Origin: Gemmatimonadota bacterium
GTDB taxonomy: Bacteria > Gemmatimonadota > Gemmatimonadetes > Longimicrobiales > RSA9
Assembly: GCA_016207445.1 (NCBI GenBank)
Contig: JACQPS010000297.1
Coordinates: 1 to 19,545, forward strand
Direction of reading: 5' to 3'
Length of the DNA stretch: 19,545 bases
Positions 17,294 to 19,545 of the stretch are shown piece after piece. The translations under genes were made by a program, and so were the position numbers. Numbering within the stretch: position 1 is the first letter of the stretch; every line of letters begins with the position of its first letter. The notes beneath the pieces are model-generated. The model had not been told where the DNA came from. It saw nothing but the letters and a program-made list of their open reading frames with translations, and searched no databases.

Positions 17294-17321
17294 CTGTCAA
17301 CTGTCAACTGTGAACTGTCGA
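17294..17321. repeat. Heptanucleotide tandem repeat (CTGTCAA, four units)
   Basis: Units at 17294, 17301, 17308 and 17315 read CTGTCAA, CTGTCAA, CTGTGAA and CTGTCGA, followed by a partial unit CTGA. It lies in the intergenic region upstream of the selenoprotein. The 7-nt period matches that of the TCAGGGG repeat at 3203-3279, though the unit differs. Confidence 0.75.
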
Positions 17322-17421
17322 CTGAAGTAGGATGCCGCGGGCAGCGCGCGCAGTTGCCCGGCGTGAGCCCTGGCGCGCTGCGGCGCGTGCGTCCATCGTC
17401 AGGCGCGCGCGGACCCGTACT

Positions 17422-17425
17422 GGAG
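17422..17425 (+). promoter_or_regulatory. Ribosome binding site of the AhpD-like selenoprotein
   Basis: GGAG lies 7 nt before ATG 17433. It shows that translation is meant to start ahead of the in-frame TGA. No comparable site precedes the GTG that directly follows the TGA. Confidence 0.7.
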
Positions 17426-17432
17426 AGATCGC

Positions 17433-17966
17433 ATGGCCTGGATCCGAACCATCTCGGCAAGAGACGCGGGCGTGCAGCTCGCAGAGGTGTACGCGGCCAT
17501 CCAGAGCGTGGCGGGTGGCGTCGCCAATATCGTGCAGGTGCAATCCCTGAATCCCCGGGCGCTGCGCGACCATTATGCGCTCTACCGCACCGTGATGTAC
17601 GGCGAGTCGCCCCTCTCGCGCGTGGAGCGGGAGGCGATCGCGGTGGTGGTATCGGCCGAAAACGGCTGCCACTACTGAGTGGCGCATCACGGGGCGGCGC
17701 TCCGTGCAGCGAGTGGAGATGCGGCGCTGGTCGCGGCGCTGAGCCGAGACTGGCGGCAGGCGGCCGCGCCGCCGCGCCTGCGTGCGCTGCTCGAGTACGC
17801 GGCCCGGCTCACCCGGACGCCCTCGGCCCTGCGCCGCGAAGACCTCGAGCCGCTGCGGCAGGCCGGGCTCGACGACCGCGGCATCCTGGATGCCGCCCAG
17901 GTCGTGGCCTACTTCAATTTCGTGAATCGGCTGGCGGATGGGTTGGGTGTCGAGCTGGAATCGTAG
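17433..17966 (+). CDS. AhpD-like peroxidase-related selenoprotein (UGA-encoded Sec82)
   Basis: 177 residues if TGA 17676-17678 is read as selenocysteine. The carboxymuconolactone decarboxylase/AhpD fold family (peroxidase-related subgroup) is recognised from LSRVEREAIAVVVSAENGCHY before the TGA and VAHHGAAL plus the helical C-terminal half (LLEYAARLTRTP, then DLEPLRQAGLDDRGILDAAQVVAYFNFVNRLA) after it. The active site reads E76, C79, H80, Y81, Sec82, V83, A84, H85, H86. C79, Sec82 and H86 have the spacing of AhpD Cys130, Cys133 and His137, so Sec replaces the more reactive thiol. Such proteins reduce peroxides or act as thiol oxidoreductases. The frame is intact from a good ribosome binding site to 17966. 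The two separate ORFs (81 and 95 residues) would each hold half a domain. A genuine nonsense mutation is the alternative. Confidence 0.88.
17676..17711 (+). promoter_or_regulatory. Candidate bacterial SECIS element with Sec UGA codon
   Basis: UGA at 17676-17678 is followed by a hairpin. CGC (17683-17685) pairs with GCG (17709-17711); a 2x2 internal loop follows; CACGGGG (17688-17694) pairs with CUCCGUG (17700-17706, one G-U); the apical loop is CGGCG (17695-17699). The UGA-to-loop distance of 16 nt and a G among the first two loop bases meet the general bacterial SECIS pattern. The structure was folded by hand and lies within coding sequence, as expected in bacteria. Confidence 0.6.
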
Positions 17967-19200
17967 ACGACGCGACTTCGCTCGGCGCAGGCGCCGGCCG
18001 CGCGCCCCCGCCGGGCTCGCCCTGCTCCTCCTCCTGGCCGCGTGCGCGGGCCGGGGCGAAGCGCCGCGGGTCGCGGCCGGGCCGGCCGGGCCGGCGGGCG
18101 GCGCGCCCGCGCTCGCGCCGGCGGACAGCTTCCGCAGCGAGGAGATCGCACCGGGCGTGCGCCACGCCTTCGCCTGGGACGCGCGCGGGCCCTGGGCGAT
18201 CCATGTGCTGGAGGTGGACCTGAGCCGATGCGACGTGGCGCTGGAGGCCCGCAAGGCGGGTCCGCCGCTCGCGGCCCGCGCGCGCACCAGTGAGCTGAGC
18301 GCGGCTGCACTCGCGGCGGTCAACGCGGATTTTTTCCGGCTGCCCGCCGGGACTCCGGTCGGGCCGCACGTGCGCGCGGGCGAGATCCTGATCGGGCCGG
18401 GCGACCGGCCCGCGTTCGCCTGGAGCGAGGACGGCGTCTGGATCGGACGTGCGCGCGTGGCGGCCTTCGCCCTCGGCCAGAGGACGCTGCCAGCGCCGGC
18501 GCAGGTCAATCGTGCGATCGACGAGTCCGACACCACGACGGTCGCCCTGTTCACGCACTGGTTCGGCGATTCCGTGGCCGCCGCGCCGGGCACGCTCACG
18601 CTACGCGTCCGGCATCTCAGAGGGATGACGACGAGGGGCGGCGGCGACGTCGTCGCCTACGACACCCTCGGCACCGCCCATCCGCTCGACGGCGCGACGG
18701 TGGTGTTGCGCGGGCGCGGCGGCGCGGCGCGCCTGCTCGCGCGTGTCGGGCCGAGCCCGGAGTGGAGACTGGGATTGGAGGCGGTATTCCAGGACGCGTT
18801 GGACGCCCGCCCCGCGGCGCTCGAGGCCGTCGGCGGGTTTCCGGAGCTGCTGCGTGATGGGGAGGTATCGCCCGACCTCGAGCGCGGCATGGGCCTGGAG
18901 AGTTTTGGCCCGCGCCGGCACCCGCGCACGGCGCTGGGCGTGGACGCGAGCGGGCGGCGCCTCTGGCTGGTGACGGTCGATGGCCGGCAGGAGCCGTACA
19001 GCGCCGGCATGACCCTGCCGGAGCTGGTCGAGCTGATGCGGAAGCTCGGCGCCGACGATGCGCTCAACCTGGACGGCGGCGGCTCGACGGCCATGGTGGT
19101 TCGCGAGCGGGTCGTGAACCGCCCGTCAGACCGGGAGGGCGAGCGGAGCGTCGGCAACGCGCTCGCGGTGGTGGAGCGCCGCTGCCCGCGCCGCGGCTGA
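17938..19200 (+). CDS. Phosphodiester glycosidase (NAGPA-domain) lipoprotein
   Basis: 420 residues from ATG 17938, overlapping the selenoprotein end by 29 nt in another frame; GTG 17947 is an alternative start. An Arg-rich N-terminus (9-22) leads into LALLLLLAAC with lipobox Cys C36, so it is probably membrane-anchored outside the cytoplasm. The NAGPA/DUF2233 domain shows VNADFF (128-133, usually NGGFF), HPRTALGVD (328-336), LWLVTVDGRQ, and LNLDGGGSTAM (376-386). Relatives hydrolyse GlcNAc-1-phosphodiester bonds on glycans such as mannose-6-phosphate precursors or wall polymers. The NGG to NAD change at the first motif is notable; the substrate here is unknown. The overlap suggests translation coupled to the selenoprotein gene. 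Confidence 0.9.
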   Translation: MGWVSSWNRRRRDFARRRRRPRAPAGLALLLLLAACAGRGEAPRVAAGPAGPAGGAPALAPADSFRSEEIAPGVRHAFAWDARGPWAIHVLEVDLSRCDVALEARKAGPPLAARARTSELSAAALAAVNADFFRLPAGTPVGPHVRAGEILIGPGDRPAFAWSEDGVWIGRARVAAFALGQRTLPAPAQVNRAIDESDTTTVALFTHWFGDSVAAAPGTLTLRVRHLRGMTTRGGGDVVAYDTLGTAHPLDGATVVLRGRGGAARLLARVGPSPEWRLGLEAVFQDALDARPAALEAVGGFPELLRDGEVSPDLERGMGLESFGPRRHPRTALGVDASGRRLWLVTVDGRQEPYSAGMTLPELVELMRKLGADDALNLDGGGSTAMVVRERVVNRPSDREGERSVGNALAVVERRCPRRG

Positions 19201-19213
19201 GCCTGGAGGAAGC

Positions 19214-19545
19214 GTGCCGACACCGGCGGCCTTCGATGCGCACGCGTTCGCGGCCACGCTCGCACTCATCGGCGTGGTCATCATCGTCTCCGCGCTGCTC
19301 TCGGGGCTGATCGAGCGCAGCGGCGTGCCGCAGGTCGCGCTGTTTCTGGTGCTGGGGGCGTTGCTCGGCCCGTTCGGGCTGGGCGTGGTCGATTTCACGC
19401 TGCAGTCCCCGGCATTGCCGGTGATCGCGATCGTCGGCCTGGTCCTGGTTCTCTTCACCGACGCCGTCACGCTCGATCCGAAGGAGGTCCGCAGCCACGC
19501 CGGCTTCGCCTTGCTGGCGCTGGGCCCCGGCACGGTCCTCACCGC
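19214..19545 (+). CDS. Cation:proton antiporter, CPA1/NhaP-like (partial, N-terminal)
   Basis: About 110 residues are visible, running off the right edge. GTG 19214 is preceded by GGAGG (19205-19209) at 4 nt and lies 14 nt after the lipoprotein stop, so it is in the same transcript. TM helices are seen at about 13-32 (ATLALIGVVIIVSALLSGLI), 38-55 (PQVALFLVLGALLGPFG) and 68-82 (PVIAIVGLVLVLFTD), followed by the amphipathic DAVTLDPKEVR, the normal CPA1 pattern after TM3. These inner-membrane proteins exchange Na+ or K+ for protons. Ion specificity cannot be judged from this fragment. Confidence 0.85.
   Translation, partial: MPTPAAFDAHAFAATLALIGVVIIVSALLSGLIERSGVPQVALFLVLGALLGPFGLGVVDFTLQSPALPVIAIVGLVLVLFTDAVTLDPKEVRSHAGFALLALGPGTVLT

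Larger units (their letters stand above)
17126..17432. other. Divergent intergenic region between protease and selenoprotein genes
   Basis: 307 nt holding a 7-bp hairpin (CGGGCGG 17213-17219 with CCGCCCG 17224-17230, loop ACAG), a heptad repeat at 17294-17321 and the ribosome binding site of the selenoprotein. No convincing ORF, tRNA or clear -35/-10 pair was found on either strand, although promoters for both flanking genes should be here. Confidence 0.55.

Noticed and set aside
17433..17678. Broken AhpD-like pseudogene with a premature stop
   Set aside because: The stop is precisely at the catalytic Cys position, the reading frame stays open with family motifs to 17966, and a SECIS-like hairpin follows. 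A random nonsense mutation at this codon with no other decay is less likely than Sec recoding.
17679..17966. Separate gene starting at GTG 17679
   Set aside because: It has no ribosome binding site and would begin in the middle of the active-site motif.

Overview
This is a high-GC (about 70% by eye) bacterial window with densely packed genes, many GTG/TTG starts and many stop/start overlaps of 1-4 nt. The gene content is a MnmA/cysteine desulfurase pair, a BshB-like deacetylase, separate FtsX-type permeases with an ATPase, an NtrY-like kinase and lipoproteins. This would fit Gemmatimonadota or a related Gram-negative phylum, but that placement is inference. No rRNA, tRNA, CRISPR array, transposase or integrase is visible.

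Layout. (1) 1-2463, minus strand: the first codons of an exported protein run off the left edge, then mnmA and a cysteine desulfurase form a tRNA 2-thiolation pair. (2) 2464-2893: a compact divergent promoter region with a perfect 15-nt palindrome drives a small standalone HIRAN-domain protein on the plus strand, possibly from a leaderless transcript. (3) 2894-3282: a gene-free gap holding a long inverted repeat built from TCAGGGG heptads. (4) 3283-10888, minus strand: an exported beta-rich protein of unknown function, then a tripartite efflux operon (TolC-like channel, membrane-fusion protein, ATPase, two paralogous FtsX-type permeases), ending in a BshB-like LmbE/PIG-L deacetylase. From the channel gene onward the genes overlap or nearly abut. 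(5) 11009-15627: a divergent creatininase-family protein (minus) placed head to head, with no intergenic DNA, against a roughly 1290-residue, roughly 14-TM NtrY-like histidine kinase (plus). (6) 15605-17125, minus: an HtrA/DegP-type periplasmic protease whose 3' end overlaps that of the kinase. (7) 17433-19545, plus: an AhpD-like redox protein interrupted by an in-frame TGA at the catalytic Cys position, an overlapping phosphodiester-glycosidase lipoprotein, and the start of a CPA1-type cation:proton antiporter.

The most important observation is at 17433-17966. What looks like two short ORFs is best read as one 177-residue selenoprotein. The TGA falls exactly on the second position of the CxxC active site (C-H-Y-Sec), the frame continues with the family's HH motif and C-terminal half, and a plausible bacterial SECIS hairpin lies just downstream. 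An automated annotation would split or discard this gene.

Taken together, the window is envelope and stress biology: efflux, periplasmic proteolysis, peroxide/thiol redox, membrane sensing and ion exchange, beside a tRNA-sulfur module. Short tandem repeats with 6-, 7- and 21-nt periods sit at several gene boundaries.
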